Below, in pieces: positions 54,415-64,000 of a stretch of 64,000 nucleotides of DNA. The stretch comes from Portunus trituberculatus. Its lineage: Eukaryota; Arthropoda; Malacostraca; Decapoda; Portunidae. The notes beneath the pieces are model-generated. The model was not told the origin of the DNA. It worked only from the letters and a program-made list of their open reading frames with translations, and searched no databases. Both the position numbers and the translations under genes were made by a program. Numbering within the stretch: the first letter of the stretch is position 1; each line of letters begins with the position of its first letter. Where the stretch lies: positions 19,180,436 to 19,244,435 of the forward strand of contig NC_059300.1 of assembly GCF_017591435.1 (NCBI RefSeq), written 5' to 3'.

Positions 54415-55120
54415 ATGGGTATGTTCTCTCCTTTTTGCACCCCCCCTCCTTTATCTGCCAGACCCATAAAGTTTGTGAGTTACACAGAGGAGTCAGATCA
54501 TCATGTGACCTTGGACTTAATGGTGCAGGATATGTTGGGCAAGCTAGAAGGCTTTTATGCCCATCTATTCCTCATACACAAAGTAAAGGGGTTGGAGACC
54601 TGTGTTTGACCTTTCGACTTTGAACAAGTTTTTTAGTGGTCAGCCCTTCCTGATGGAGACAGTGGTGTCAGTTTTGGAGTCCTTGAATGTTGGGGATTGG
54701 ATGGTGTCTCTGGATCTGAGGGATGCGTATTTCCAAGTTCCAATCCACCCTTGTTCTCGCAAGTTTGGCGAGACAAGGTTTTTCAGTTCAAAGTTTTTTG
54801 TTTTGGCCTTGCCACTGCCCTTCAGGTCTTTACCAAGGTGATGGCACCAGTGTCTTCACGGGTTCATTGACATGATATATCACTGCGCCGTTACCTGGAC
54901 AATTGGCTGGTCACAGGGCCCACTCTCCAGGGGAGCATAGGCGCCATCTGGGCTGTGTTGCGGCTGTGTGCTCAGTTGGGTATTTAGATAAATCTGCCCC
55001 AATTAGACCTGGTATCCAGCAAAAGGACACAGTACCTGGGCATGGTACTGGATTCAATGAGGGCTCTGGTTTTTTCATCGCCAGAGAGGGTCTGCTGGTT
55101 TCTGTCGGTGGTGTATAGTT
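54415..55120 (+). pseudogene. DIRS-4 reverse transcriptase, broken
   Basis: Pieces: VSYTEESDHHVTLDLMVQDM, then TLNKFFSGQPFLMETVVSVL with GDWMVSLDLRDAYFQVPIHP at 54602-54790. The YxDD region reads RRYLDNWLV near 54890 (YLDD changed to YLDN), with nearby stops. Then TQYLGMVLDSMRAL near 55030. Inactive. Confidence 0.8.
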
Positions 55121-55309
55121 TTCTAGAGGACAGAGTTCCTATGGTGTCTCTATGGAGTTCACTTCTGGGTCATCTGGCTCCCCTGGAGAGGCTGGTCCTG
55201 GGCAGCTGGGTATGCTCTCGGTCCCTTCAATGGTGCCTGAAGAAACATTGGAGGGCAGCGTCAGACTCACCCTGGTGGCAGGTTCCTCCTTCACAGCTGT
55301 GTCTGGCGA

Positions 55310-56450
55310 ACCCTCCTGGTGGATGGATCTGGGTCAACTTCTCAGGGGATCTCCCTTTGTGATGGCTCCTCCAGAACAGTCTCCGTTTTTCGACGTATCC
55401 CTTCACAGTTGAGGTGCTCATCTGGGGGACTCTCTAATCTCAGGAGTGTGGTCTCTACAGGAGCAGAGGTTTCACATCAACCACCTGGAGATGGTGGCTG
55501 TTTTCCAGGCTCTGCAGTCCTTTCAGCAGGAATTGTCAGGCACAGTGGTGTCTCTCATGTCAGACAATTCGACAGTGGTGGCCTATTTACGGAACTCAGG
55601 GGGCACTCGATCTGATTCTCTGTCAGGTCTAGCAGGGGTATCGTTCACCTTTGGTCTCGATTTTCTTGCAGGCTGGCTTAGATGTCTCACAGGATTTGGA
55701 TCTGTCAGCTCTGTTTCGGGGACTTGCCAAGTTGGCTTCTCCCCGTTCACCACACATTCCTGCGTGGGATTTGTCTTTAGTTTTACGTTCTTTAATGAAG
55801 CCCCCATATGAGCCTCTTTGTTTGGCTTCATTGAGGGATGTTGCACTAAAATCTTTGTTTCTTTTGGCTTTAGTGTCTGCTTGTCATGTTAGTGAACTGA
55901 ATTGACTTTCAGCGGAAGTTCGTCACTCTAAGGGTTGATCTTCTATGATTTTTTTCTTTAGCCCCTGATTTTCTAGCGAAGACTCAACTTCCAGATGATA
56001 AATCTCAGTCTGACTTCACCATTCCTGCTCTTACAGAGTATGTTGGGGACTCAAAGGTGGACTGGCTTTTATGCCCTGGAAGAGCCATCAGGGAATACCT
56101 TCGTAGGACCAGGGATTGTCATCCTAGATGCTCCTGCCTTTTTTGTGATGGTTCCTGAGCCTTGGCATGTGGTGCACTCTCATAATATTTCTCACTGGAT
56201 ATGTCAGGTTATTCAGTGTGAACATGAGGATGTTTCTGAGAACATGTGCCTGGTTTGGGTGAAGGCACATGAAGTTAGGGTAGTGGCGATGAGCGCCTTG
56301 TTCAAGAAGATTCAGAAGTATTCCTGCTGTTCTTTGGGCAGGAACCTGGAAGAGTATGTCCACTTTTGCATTTTTTTTATCTTAGGGATATTACTCATCA
56401 GTATTTGGATACCTTTCCTCTGGGGCCTGTTGTGTCGGCTCTCAGGGTAA
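55310..56450 (+). pseudogene. DIRS-4 RNase H joined to tyrosine recombinase
   Basis: RNase H pieces at 55362-55630 include QRFHINHLEMVAVFQAL, VVSLMSDNSTVVAYLRNSG and GTRSDSLSGLAG. Sequence then jumps near 55645 to LQAGLDVSQDLDLSALFRGL of the recombinase, so the DLFA region and recombinase N-terminus are deleted. The arginine box reads LVSACHVSELN, where DIRS-3 has ASVRRVSELY, so the catalytic Arg is lost. VKAHEVRVVAMSALFKKI keeps HxxR. The Tyr box survives only across a frameshift near 56370. Confidence 0.82.
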
Positions 56451-56693
56451 TTAAATAAATTTGTTTTGGGTTCCTTGTACATACTGTTCTATGTATTGTC
56501 CTCTGTGGGGAGATTTGTGGTACTCCTCTCACTCCTCTTGTTTTGTCCCTCTGTCATGGAATACAAGTGCTGCACCCACCTCAGGACATGGCCACTGCTT
56601 TGCATGTTTTGGGTTTGTAAGGGTGTGTGTCTTGGAGAGTTATAGTTGCTTTTAGAGGTGAGATCATCCTCCTTCCTATACTTGGGATTCAGT

Positions 56694-57070
56694 TCTTAAG
56701 CAATGATTGAATATTATGGGAAGTAGTATGTGTAATAACAAGTAGGATTTTTAATGTAAAATCCATCTTTATCTAAATAGTTAACCATAATTATTAATCA
56801 TAAATTACTTTCCCTTTCTCCTTCCCCTCTATGACCTTTTAAGCTAGAGGGAAATGAGGGAATCGGTCTGTTGTGTGGTGCTTGGGGGTAGAAAACGGGC
56901 TGGGTGTCTTCTCAAAGAAAACAAGAAAGGGCACCTCATGTATTTCTTTCATTTCTATTTCTCGAGCTTTTAGACATGGTATAAGTTTGCTGTGGGAATG
57001 GGGATTTAAGCCATAATTAATAATTATGGATAAGTATGTAGATAAAAATGGATTTTACATTAAAAAATCC
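56694..57070 (+). repeat. DIRS-4 internal complementary region and right terminal repeat
   Basis: 56694-56800 repeats the DIRS-3 internal region pattern (AGTAGTATGTGTAATAACAA, GGATTTTTAATGTAAAATCC). 56960-57070 matches the right terminus (GTTTGCTGTGGGAATGGGG, AATTAATAATTATGGATAAG, GGATTTTACATTAAAAAATC). The palindromic pairing between the two is kept. Confidence 0.82.
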
Positions 57071-57642
57071 TATTTTTATCAACTCAATTATTCTCCAATT
57101 ACTGTTTACTGGAATATTTTTCATTTACTGTACTTGTTTAACCAACTTATAACCTTTATCTTTAACTTCTAGCATGTCATATCCTAATACCTAATCCCCT
57201 TTTATCTTAATTGGGTTAAAATACTTATACTTTCAGTTCAACTTTAATTTATTCTATAAAACAAGTCCTACAGTCTGAATTGATGGTTCATTAATTCCTG
57301 TTATTTGTATGTTTTATGTGATACATATATATTGTTAGTATAAAATCTTACAGAGAAACTTACTGTTCCACTGATTTTTTTAGCCATTGTTTCTGGACTT
57401 CTTCAATCTGTATTGCCATTAATAATATCTTCTCTTATTTCTCTTCCACATATTTTTCATCCAAATGTATAGATTAAAAGTATTGTGAAGTATGTAATAT
57501 TCCTAAATGTGAGAGCCAAGTTATAAATTCAATAAGCACTTGTGTAAAATATATTTATTGCTTCATAATTTCTGAAACAATTGATGAGAAAATAAAGAAA
57601 AATGAAAATGTCAAGACACCACCATACATTAGAATAACAAAC
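57071..57642. other. AT-rich intronic sequence
   Basis: No gene or repeat recognised in about 570 bases. Confidence 0.6.
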
Positions 57643-57737
57643 CTCTTTTATGGGGTCCGGAATTTCAGTATCTGGCTTATAATCTGTGGTTTTATTACTT
57701 GGTTCCCGAGGTTGCATCAAAATTTCTTGACTTACCC
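57643..57737 (-). CDS. Putative host-gene exon (95 bases), unknown product
   Basis: Minus-strand exon candidate. The acceptor TATTCTTTGCAG ends at 57738, and the donor GTTTGTTATT (a weaker but valid GT) starts at 57642. The exon encodes, after two bases completing a codon, VSQEILMQPREPSNKTTDYK and PDTEIPDPIKE. It ends in phase 0, matching the phase-0 start of 27775-27918, so the joined protein runs ...PDPIKE-YDEQTK.... I do not recognise the protein. Confidence is limited by its short length and by lack of homology evidence. Confidence 0.55.
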
Positions 57738-57775
57738 CTGCAAAGAATACAACATTTAACATGTTACCAGCAATA

Positions 57776-57842
57776 CAACCCACCGATGGGTCATCAGTTA
57801 CTATCCACTGTTTGTTGCGATGCAGCCCACCGGTGGGTCATA
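57776..57842. repeat. Short direct repeat
   Basis: CAACCCACCGATGGGTCAT and CAGCCCACCGGTGGGTCAT lie 49 bases apart. Each is itself a near-palindrome (CCCACCG-TGGG). Confidence 0.65.
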
Positions 57843-58009
57843 CAACAGTTGTCACATATATCACATTTTAATCTTACTGTTAATAGAAATTGGATTATAT
57901 AATAAAACTGCAATAAGCAATATGTGTGGGAGGGCATAATAAACACTGATTGATAAATAATATGAAGCTTATTTCATTTTTAGTGTTATAAAAATTATAT
58001 GAAAAATAG

Positions 58010-58510
58010 TCTTCTTGTTTCCATATGTTTTTTCTAATACATGTAAAAAAAAAAAACTATATTAGCTTGCATTTTTTCCTTCAGAAGAACAAAAAACTTT
58101 TGTATAACAAATCATTGAAGTAGGTATCACAATTGGAGTTTCCTTGACAAGATTCAATGATTATTTTATTGATTATTATATTTTCCTGATATTATTTGGG
58201 CAAATTATATAAAAAGCTGTGCCACTGGTGACCCTTTTGAAGTGCACATATATAAATAAATATAGGTAAAGAAACAATGCAGAATAAATAAAAAAAAATA
58301 TCTGCTATAAAAAATTTACTGAAAATACTTCTTTTTCCTAATACGTACATATATGTAAGAAAACTATATCCTTCAGAAGAGTATCAAACTTTTCTATAAC
58401 AAATTATTCAAACTGAGATATCACAATTGGACTTCACATAATAAGATTGAATAATTTTCTTTACTGATATTTTCATAATTTCGTAATTTTCTTGATATCA
58501 TCTTTATTAT
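58010..58510. repeat. Diverged ~310-bp tandem duplication
   Basis: The order CTAATAC-TGTA, CTATAT, CCTTCAGAAGA, AACTTTT-TATAACAAAT, GATATCACAATTGGA and AAGATT-AAT appears at 58035-58170 and again at 58338-58460, with many substitutions. Noncoding, AT-rich, function unknown. Confidence 0.65.
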
Positions 58511-58974
58511 CTTATCTTCTCTTTCTTCTGTTGAACAAAGTTGACCATAAAACCATGTAGCATTTATTTTCTAAATATGCAAAACAAAGAGACAAAAATA
58601 TATAAACCAATTTAGGAAAGGAAAAATATACTTCAGTATAGAGACGCACTGAATATTGACAAACAAAGTATGTCCTCAGGTGGGTCATATCACAGAAGTC
58701 ATAGATTTTTCACAGTATACGATGTGACCCATCAGTAGACAAAGATTTTGACATTGCCAGTGCATTTGGGTGTTCTCCCAGACAACACTGTGTTCTTCTC
58801 ACTTTGCTGGCTTGACCAGCACTGATGTGACAACAATTTATTTGTATCGCAGTGCAGAAGAGCTCTCCGTGCTGCCAAATGTAGGGAAATGTTAATGGAA
58901 TTTTAATAAATTACACATTTCACCATACTGAAAGCCTAATGGATAGCCTATTCCACTAATAACCAGTCAAAAAT

Positions 58975-59110
58975 TTAATGCAGAAGTTAACCAGTATTCT
59001 TAATCATACATCTTTTTCTCTGGTAAACTAGAAATTCCTGCCTGTTTCTGTATTTCTACATTCCTATTACCTGAACACATTTAAGAGGAAAGTTTCATAA
59101 CATTCATCCC
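58975..59110 (+). mobile_element. LINE-D 3' fragment, old
   Basis: GAAGTTAACCAGTATTCTTA, GGTAAACTAGAAATTCCTGC and CTGTTTCTGTATTTC match LINE-D at 46258-46385 (GAGTTAACCAGTATCTTCAC, TGTGTCTGTATTTCCACC). Heavily mutated. Confidence 0.65.
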
Positions 59111-59555
59111 ACACACAAACAAAAAAACAAAGTTAATTTGTCTTCATCACTCTATACTGATGCCCAAACAAACTTAACACTCCTTGATCTACCTGATCCT
59201 CTAGCTCTCTTATTCAATTTGTGTTATTCCATATACAGTACTATGTTCCTCAGATGTCTCATCACAACTACATCCAGTCTTTCCTTTACACTACCATATT
59301 CCATATTCTATATCAATACAGCAATCACTATCATTATTTAATTTCTAAGGAATATGCAAGGAATGAATAATTAGTTGGTGACACTCGTGTCAACTACTCA
59401 AGTCCTCCTTCCAACTTATGTACATATCAGTATCAAAACAGTAATGACTGTCTTGTAGAGTTAAGTGACACCATAAGCCATTCTCTCATATCGTAATGCA
59501 TGTGGCTGTCCAAGCATTATTGTATGACAGACAGATAGACACACAGACACACAAA
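59111..59555. other. Spacer ending in AC-rich sequence
   Basis: No coding feature. The last bases (ACACACAGACACACAAACACA at about 59533-59554) are AC-rich and touch the 5' end of LINE-B1. Confidence 0.6.
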
Positions 59556-60306
59556 CACATACAGACCGGTATCACTAACTAGTGTAATGTGCAAGATGTG
59601 TGAGAGAGTAATAAAGAAACAATGGATTGAGTTCCTTGAAGACAACAAATTATTATCAAATAGCCAATTTGGTTTTAGAAAAGGTCAGTTGTGTGTAACA
59701 AATTTACTGAGTTTCTACTCTAGAATAGTTGAAGGAGTACAAGAGAGAGAGGGATGGGTTGACTGTATTTATTTGGATTTAAAAAAGGCATTTGATAAAG
59801 TGCCACATGTAAGATTACTGTGGAAGTTAGAAGAGAGGGGTGGCCTATAGGGAAGCACATTGAGATGGATGGAAAATTATTTGAGAGGGAGAGAAATAAG
59901 AACGGGAGTTAAAGATATGAAGTCCAACTGGAGAGCAGTAGAGAGTGGATTGCCACAAGAGTCAGTATTGGCACCAATACTTGTACTCATATATATAAAT
60001 GACATGCCAAAGAGAGTGAACAGTTACATAAATCTGTTTCCAGATGATGCGAAACTGTGCAGAGTTATAAAGCAAAAAGAGGATTGTGAAATACTGCAGG
60101 AAGACCTAAATAAGATCTGGAAATGGAGTAAGAAGTAGGAGACAGAATTCAATGTGGACAAAAGCCATGTTATGGAAATGGGAAAGAGTGAAAGACGACC
60201 AGTGGTAATCTATAAGAAGGGAGATGGAGTAGAACTGAAGAAAGTAAAAAAGGAAAAGGACTTGGGAGTGATGATGGAAGAAAATAATCAACCGGTAAAC
60301 CATATA

Positions 60307-60819
60307 CAGTAAGCCCCCACATTTAGCGATCCTATTAGTCTGCCGAAACCATCGCTAAATTGGAATTTCGCCAAATTTGAATACTACTTTAAATAGGGAA
60401 AAATACCAATCAGTCTTTCATCCGCCCAAAGTCCCCATTTCGAGTCCCCATTTACAGCTGCAACATCGCCACCTTCACGAGAATCAGCACCCCCCGAACC
60501 ACTAGTGGAGGCCATGGTGATAGCGAAACTCGCTAAACAGTGAGGATGGGAGCACAAAAAATGAGTTCACACACACAATAGCTCAAGTGTTGAGTGGGAA
60601 TGCCGGAGGCACTGTGGGGCTGATGTCACGGCGATTGGCTCAGAGTGAGCGGGAGGCGGGACAATTGGCTCAGAGCGAGCGGGAGGCGGGACAGTGTAGC
60701 GCGGTACATTCGCTAAATATGAGAGAAAATCACTAAACTTGAGGGCTTGGCCTTTTTCCAGATAGTCGCTAAATAAGGGTTTCGCTAAGCTGGATTTCAC
60801 TAAATTCGGGGGCTTACTG
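60307..60819. mobile_element. TA-flanked MITE inside LINE-B1
   Basis: The left end is CAGTAAGCCCCCACATTTAG and the right end inward is CAGTAAGCCCCCGAATTTAG, with TA on both sides (60305-60306, 60820-60821). 513 bp. Interior words CGCTAAAT recur, and a direct repeat ATTGGCTCAGAG-GAGCGGG is at 60634 and 60663. No ORF. TA duplication and C-rich ends fit pogo/mariner-type MITEs. Confidence 0.87.
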
Positions 60820-61087
60820 TAGTTAAATTTTCAGAGAGACATATAATTTGCTAAGGAATATTGAAATAGTGTTTCACTACAAGGACAAAGAAATGATGAA
60901 GAAATTGATAAGTACTATATTAACATCCAGATTGGAATATGCAGGAGTTGTGTGGACCCCCCATAAAAAGAAGCACATAAGGAAGTTGGAGAGACTACAA
61001 AACTGGCTACAAGAATGGTTCCAGAACTTGAAGGGATGACATATGAAGAGAGACTAGAGGCTATGGATCTACCAACCCTGGAACAGA

Positions 61088-61113
61088 GAAGAGAGAGAGA
61101 GAGAGAGAGAGAG
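61088..61113. repeat. Short (GA)n inside LINE-B1 coding sequence
   Basis: AGAGAGAGAGAGAGAG tract exactly at the RRERGD codons. Confidence 0.85.
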
Positions 61114-61722
61114 GATCTGATACAAGTTTATAAATTGATGAATGGAATGGATCAAGTGGATATTGAGAAACTAATCCTGAGAGAGGAATATGACGATCGA
61201 AGCACAAGATCGCATAGTAAAAAAAATTGAGGAAGTGAATATGTCAGAGAGATGTTAAAAAATATAGTTTCTCGCAAAGATGTGTTAAGACGTGGAACAG
61301 TTTGAGTGAAGAAGTGGTGTCAGTAACAAGTGTGCATAGTTTCAAAGAAAAGTTGCATAAGTGTAGATATGGAGACGGGGCCAAACGAGCATAAAGCCCA
61401 GGCCCTGTAAAACTACAACTAGGTAAATACTCACACACACACACATACTACTAAAATCACAAGCAGCAACAGAAAAAATATTATATAGAACAACAAAACT
61501 TAGAGAAACAGAAGATAAATAAAAAATAAGGAAGAAAGGAAGAGAAACAACGAACTGGCAGCAGCAGTAAGGGAAAAAAATAACGAAAGGTCAGAAGAGG
61601 AAAAAAAGGCATTTTTTTGGAGAATTCTAGGAGACAGAATAAGGAAATGGTATATAAACGAGAAGGAAGAGAAAAAAGTGGAACAGGTTTAACTGAAAAT
61701 TAATAAAGGCAAGAGACTAAAA

Positions 61723-62740
61723 ATGATGTATACAAACATAGACGGGGTTTTATCAAGTAAATTAGAATTAAGAGATTACATAAAGAAAGAAAATCTGGAT
61801 ATTGTATGCCTGGCTGAAACAAAACTAAATAAGGCAATCAAAATAGACTTGGATAATAGGTATAATGTATGGAGAAGAGACAGAGGGGGTAAAGGAGGAG
61901 GAGGAGTCATGATAATGTTAAGGAAGGAGATAATGATAAACCAAGTGGAATGTGGGGATGGAAGAGCAGAAGTACTGTATGTTAAGATGCATTTTAATAA
62001 AAAAGAGTTAACAATCATTGTAACATATGTGCCACCAAAAACAAATTCATGGACCAATCAAGATTATAAAGACATGATAGATGACACAATAAGGAGTCTA
62101 ACGAGAATTGTTAAAGAAAGGAGAAAAGTGATATTAGTAGGTGATTTCAACTGTAAAGAAGTGGATTGGGAAAATTATGAAAGTGGTACGGGAGAAAAGG
62201 CCTGGGAGAAAGATTCCTGAACCTAATGATAGACAATATGATGGACCAGAGAGTAAAGGAATGCACAAGATTCAGAGGAAACGACGAGCCGGCGAGATTG
62301 GACCTAGTTTTTACAAGGGTTATACAAATAAATGATGATATAAGATATAAGTGCCCATTGGGAAAGAGTGACCATGCAATATTAGAAATAGATATAGAAG
62401 AGGGAAAGGAAGATAGAGACGATTCCTACAAAGGAGACCGATTAAATTACAGAAAGGTTGATATTGAGAATCTCAAGAACTACTTCAAATACATTAACTG
62501 GGAGGAGATGGAAAACTCAGAAACAGTGCAAGAGAAGTATAACTTATTTTTGGAAATATACAAAACAGGAGTCAGGGAATATGTCCTGAGATATAGACTT
62601 AAAGAAGAAGAAAAGAAAGATTGGTTTAACGCAAGGTGTGCTAGGGCAAAGGAGAAAAGAGATGGAGCATGGAAAAGGTGGAGGAGAAATAGAAATCCAG
62701 TAAATAAGGAAAACTTCAAGGCAGCAAGAAATTAATATGT
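61723..62740 (+). pseudogene. LINE-B2 endonuclease, frameshifted
   Basis: 61723-62220: MMYTNIDGVLSSKLELRDYI (Asn box), IVCLAETKLNKAIKID (Glu box), GKGGGGVMIMLRKEI, VTYVPPKTNSWTNQDYKD and VILVGDFNCKEVDWENY (GDFN). After a frameshift near 62200, 62226-62735 has FRGNDEPARLDLVFTRVIQ, YKCPLGKSDHAILEIDIE (SDH) and the basic linker KEKRDGAWKRWRRNRNP. All endonuclease catalytic boxes are recognisable. Confidence 0.88.
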
Positions 62741-62755
62741 TAAGGTTGATGAAGG

Positions 62756-63920
62756 ATGAGGAAATTGTTCTACAGATTCATAAATGGAAAAATTTGGCAA
62801 AAAGAAACAATAGAAAGGTTAAAAGGAGAGAACGGGACAGTGGAAGACTCAAAAAGTATGACAGAACTAATGAATAATAAATTCAAGGTTTTTACTAAGG
62901 AATCCAAATTTGAAAGGCCACAGGGTAATAGAGAGACCGTCTATATAATAGAGGTTAAAGTAACCAAGCTTGAAATAAAAGAGTTAATGAAGGAACTGAA
63001 TGAAGAGAAGGCAATGGGACCAGATGAAGTCTCAGGCAGAATACTGAAAGAATGTAGGGAAGAACTAGCAAGTCCTATATACAACATCATAAAATACTCA
63101 ATAGAAAATGGAACAGTACCAGTAGAATGGAAAAGAGCTGAGGTGGTTCCCATATATAAGAGCGGAAGGGAAGAAAGAACCTTTAAATTACAGACCGGTA
63201 TCACTAACTAGTGTAATATGCAAGATGTGTGAAAGAATAATAAAGAAACAATGGATCGAGTTCCTTGAAGACAACAAATTAATATCAAAAGCCAATTTGG
63301 TTTTAGGAAAAGATGGTCGAGTGTAACTAATTTATTGAATTTCTATTCTAGAATAGATGATAGAGTACAAGAGAGTTGACTGTATTTATTTGGATTTAAA
63401 AAAAGGCATTTGACAAAGTGCCACATGCAAGATTACTATGGAAGTTAGAGGAGAAGGGTGGCTTAAAAGGAAGCACATTGAGTTGGATAGAAAATTATTT
63501 GAGGGGGAGAGAAATAAGGACGGTAGTTAAAGATATGAAGTCCAAGTGGAGAGTAGTAGAAAGCGAAGTGCCACAGGGGTCAGTATTGGCACCAATACTT
63601 CCTCATTTATATTAACGACATGCCAGAAGGAGTGAACAGCTACATAAATGTTTGCAGATGATACGAAACTGTGCAGAGTTATAAAGCAAAAGGAGGATTG
63701 TGAAATACTGCAAGAAGACCTGAATAAGATCTGGAAATGGAGTAAGAAGTGGGAAATGGAATTCAATGTGAACAAAAGCCATGTCATGGAAATAGGAAAG
63801 AGTGAAAGACGACCTGTAGGAATCTATAAGATGGGAGATGGAGTAGAACTGGAGAAAGTAAAAAAGGAAAAGGACAGGAGTGACGATGGAAGAAAACAAT
63901 CAACCAGTAAGCCATATTGA
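62756..63920 (+). pseudogene. LINE-B2 reverse transcriptase, frameshifted
   Basis: 62756-63211: AMGPDEVSGRILKECREEL and VPVEWKRAEVVPIYKSG. 63200-63410: YRPVSL-equivalent codons in another frame, FGFRKR-type near 63298, and YLDLKKAFDKVPHARLL across small deletions. 63418-63615: ENYLRGREIRTVVKDMKS and EVPQGSVLAPI. 63648-63920: MFADDTKLCRVIKQKEDC with the catalytic DD kept, then MEFNVNKSHVMEIGKSER. Several one-base frame changes. Confidence 0.87.
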
Positions 63921-64000
63921 TAGAATTTTTAGAGGAACATATAATTTGCTAAGGAATATTGGAATAGCATTTCACTACATGGACAAGAAATGATGAAGTA

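Larger units (their letters stand above)
52841..57070 (+). mobile_element. DIRS-4, decayed sibling of DIRS-3
   Basis: Same gene order and clear DNA similarity to DIRS-3, for example GACATTGCCTCTTGGACAGACCA and TGTCAGGCACAGTGGTG-type stretches. It keeps the right internal complementary region and right terminal repeat, but I see no left terminal repeat. An internal deletion joins RNase H to the later part of the recombinase near 55645. Many stops and frameshifts. Left edge approximate. Confidence 0.82.
59587..61290 (+). pseudogene. LINE-B1 reverse transcriptase C-half, broken
   Basis: 59587-59850: CERVIKKQWIEFLEDNKL, SQFGFRKGQLCVTNLLSFY and YLDLKKAFDKVPHVRLL. 59860-60138: LPQESVLAPILVLIYIND (usual GVPQGS altered to GLPQES) and LFPDDAKLCRVIKQKEDC (FADD altered to FPDD), then TAG where related copies have Trp. 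After the MITE, 60848-61230 has LRNIEIVFHYKDKEMMKK, GVVWTPHKKKHIRKLERLQ and LPTLEQRRERERERED, in which the RRERGD codons are expanded by AG repeats. Confidence 0.87.
59556..61445 (+). mobile_element. LINE-B1, 5'-truncated, with (AC)n tail
   Basis: Plus-strand LINE-B, truncated in the reverse transcriptase (CAGACCGGTATCACTAACTA, equal to 63192-63211 of LINE-B2). It is interrupted by a TA-flanked MITE at 60307-60819. The 3' UTR has GGAGACGGGGCCAAACGAGC and the end CTAGGTAAATAC followed by TC(AC)n at 61431-61445. LINE-B2 begins immediately after. Confidence 0.88.
61446..64000 (+). mobile_element. LINE-B2, continues beyond the window
   Basis: Plus-strand LINE-B starting right after the (AC)n tail of LINE-B1. 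It contains the end of ORF1 (RSEEEKKAFFWRILGDRIRK, about 61590-61690) and most of ORF2. The window ends within the post-palm region (NLLRNIGIAFHYMDKK at 63945-63990). Frameshifts and small deletions are present. Confidence 0.87.

Noticed and set aside
59138..59341. Small plus-strand ORF upstream of LINE-B1
   Set aside because: Ser/Thr/Leu-rich composition from AT- and CT-rich DNA; no motif, no element context.

Overview
The window looks like nuclear DNA of a decapod crustacean, most likely a crab. The basis is inference: very long AC, AG and AT microsatellites, DIRS-type tyrosine-recombinase retrotransposons, CR1/Jockey-superfamily LINEs ending in AC repeats, and a very high load of nested transposable elements. 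No bacterial, organellar or viral gene set is present. Almost everything recognisable is mobile-element sequence. The only candidate host coding sequence is two small exons on the minus strand (27775-27918 and 57643-57737).

Layout. 1-2838: minus-strand LINE 3' ends, one split by a mariner-type TA element (526-2211). 2839-6690: decayed DIRS element (DIRS-1). 7091-22628: a same-orientation stack of minus-strand LINEs and SINEs (LINE-A1, tRNA-derived SINE, LINE-A2, LINE-B3, LINE-A3, LINE-C, a SINE-like piece, LINE-A4), each separated from the next by an (AC)n tract. 23045-25410: DIRS-2 with a terminal hairpin. 25635-26393: TA-flanked MITE. 26530-27010: Jockey-type fragment. 27775-27918: putative host exon.

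27919-57642 is a candidate 29.7-kb intron between the two exons, whose codon phases agree. It holds a TA-flanked element with a Myb/SANT-like fragment (28875-30047), a hAT-type element with an 8-bp target duplication (30264-31986) containing a LINE piece, and a four-level nest: pogo/Tigger (32514-42425) > piggyBac-1 (32598-41571) > Ty3/Gypsy LTR element (33834-40342) > piggyBac-2 (36887-38775). A Jockey-type LINE (43222-46535), a nearly intact DIRS element with inverted termini and an internal complementary region (DIRS-3, 47374-52589), and a decayed sibling (DIRS-4, to 57070) follow. The right end (59556-64000) has two plus-strand LINE-B copies joined head to tail through an (AC)n tract, the first interrupted by a TA-flanked MITE.

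The most interesting signal is the repeated joint between LINEs and AC microsatellites. Several LINE families and one SINE-like piece end in the same GGTAAATAC-(AC)n module, and their 5' ends abut the (AC)n tail of the element upstream, in both orientations. The sequence reads as a self-extending landing pad in which each insertion supplies the AC tract used by the next. Separately, AG microsatellites appear to have grown inside the LINE codons for a conserved RRERGD motif.
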